Shown here one piece after another: positions 63,955 through 64,000 of a stretch of DNA of 64,000 bases. The notes below the pieces were generated by a model that worked only from the letters and a program-made list of their open reading frames with translations, was not told the DNA's origin and did no database searches. The position numbers and the translations under genes are program-made. The first letter of the stretch is position 1. Each line of letters begins with the position of its first letter. The DNA is from Geminicoccaceae bacterium (GTDB lineage Bacteria > Pseudomonadota > Alphaproteobacteria > Geminicoccales > Geminicoccaceae): assembly GCA_028285265.1 (NCBI GenBank), contig JANQPX010000035.1, forward strand, positions 62,001 to 126,000. The letters are read 5' to 3'.

Positions 63955-64000
63955 ATGAAATCTCTTCACGGTCTTCTTGGTGATCAGCGGGGTGACTCTG
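63955..64000 (+). CDS. Start of a gene cut by the window end (possibly pilin/TadE-like)
   Basis: ATG 63955 opens a frame reading MKSLHGLLGDQRGDS up to the edge, with GGAGG about 12 bases before. The short basic opening followed by a DQRG motif is the usual start of TadE/TadG- or Flp-type pilus proteins, which continue with a hydrophobic helix. Only 15 codons are visible, so the assignment is a guess. Confidence 0.4.
   Translation, partial: MKSLHGLLGDQRGDS

Overview
The window looks like chromosomal DNA of an alphaproteobacterium, probably a Rhodospirillales-like or related free-living lineage. This is an inference from gene content and style: moderately GC-rich, frequent GTG/TTG starts, a CnoX-LON domain-Trm112-DUF971 cluster, ThyX, RecA, PhoX, a full Urt/urease block and many response regulators. 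There are no rRNA genes, CRISPR arrays, transposases or obvious prophage. One tRNA (Gly-GCC) is present.

Layout. 1-7.4 kb: a KefB-type cation/proton antiporter, a BRCT+MerR-like+TPR protein, a coiled-coil membrane protein, a TIGR01244 sulfurtransferase/phosphatase, a cytochrome P460 and ThyX. 7.5-10 kb: a small catabolic cluster (frameshifted hydroxypyruvate-isomerase-like gene, divergent DapA-like lyase, RraA-like protein). 10-12.4 kb: DUF971, Trm112, LON-domain and CnoX genes on the minus strand, then tRNA-Gly. 12.8-19.7 kb: two enolase-superfamily dehydratase-like genes, a Pro-rich secreted protein, an acyl-CoA dehydrogenase and nagBA. 20.5-28.5 kb: a dense signalling region. Five minus-strand genes (cytosolic kinase, REC-HDOD, REC with a degenerate HD-GYP, PhnD-like binding protein, membrane kinase) are joined by short overlaps and flanked by a divergent REC protein and a REC-EAL protein.

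28.6-44.9 kb is the highlight: a guanidine-to-ammonia nitrogen-scavenging locus. A near-perfect sigma-54 (-24/-12) promoter is followed at once by a guanidine-I (ykkC) riboswitch, then a NitT/TauT-type ABC transporter (binding protein, permease, ATPase), a guanidine hydrolase of the GdmH type, a His-rich protein of unknown function, a second sigma-54-type promoter, the urea transporter urtABCDE and urease ureDABCEFG. The predicted flow is guanidine import, hydrolysis to urea and ammonia by nickel GdmH, then hydrolysis of urea by nickel urease. The two promoters suggest nitrogen-limitation control of both halves, with the riboswitch adding a guanidine check on the first half.

44.9-64 kb: a solitary PhnM-like hydrolase, a PEMT/ICMT-like methyltransferase, a PhoX phosphatase with a strong terminator, a CoA-transferase/HMG-CoA-lyase pair, a polar amino-acid binding protein, a ribbon-helix-helix protein, 3-hydroxyacyl-CoA and hydroxyisobutyrate-type dehydrogenases, recA, an alpha/beta hydrolase, an orphan DNA methyltransferase, a stand-alone S8-propeptide-like protein, a GST, a TIM-barrel epimerase and a class III aminotransferase. 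Three coding-like stretches here and at 8 kb are broken by single frameshifts or a stop. They may be pseudogenes or sequence errors.
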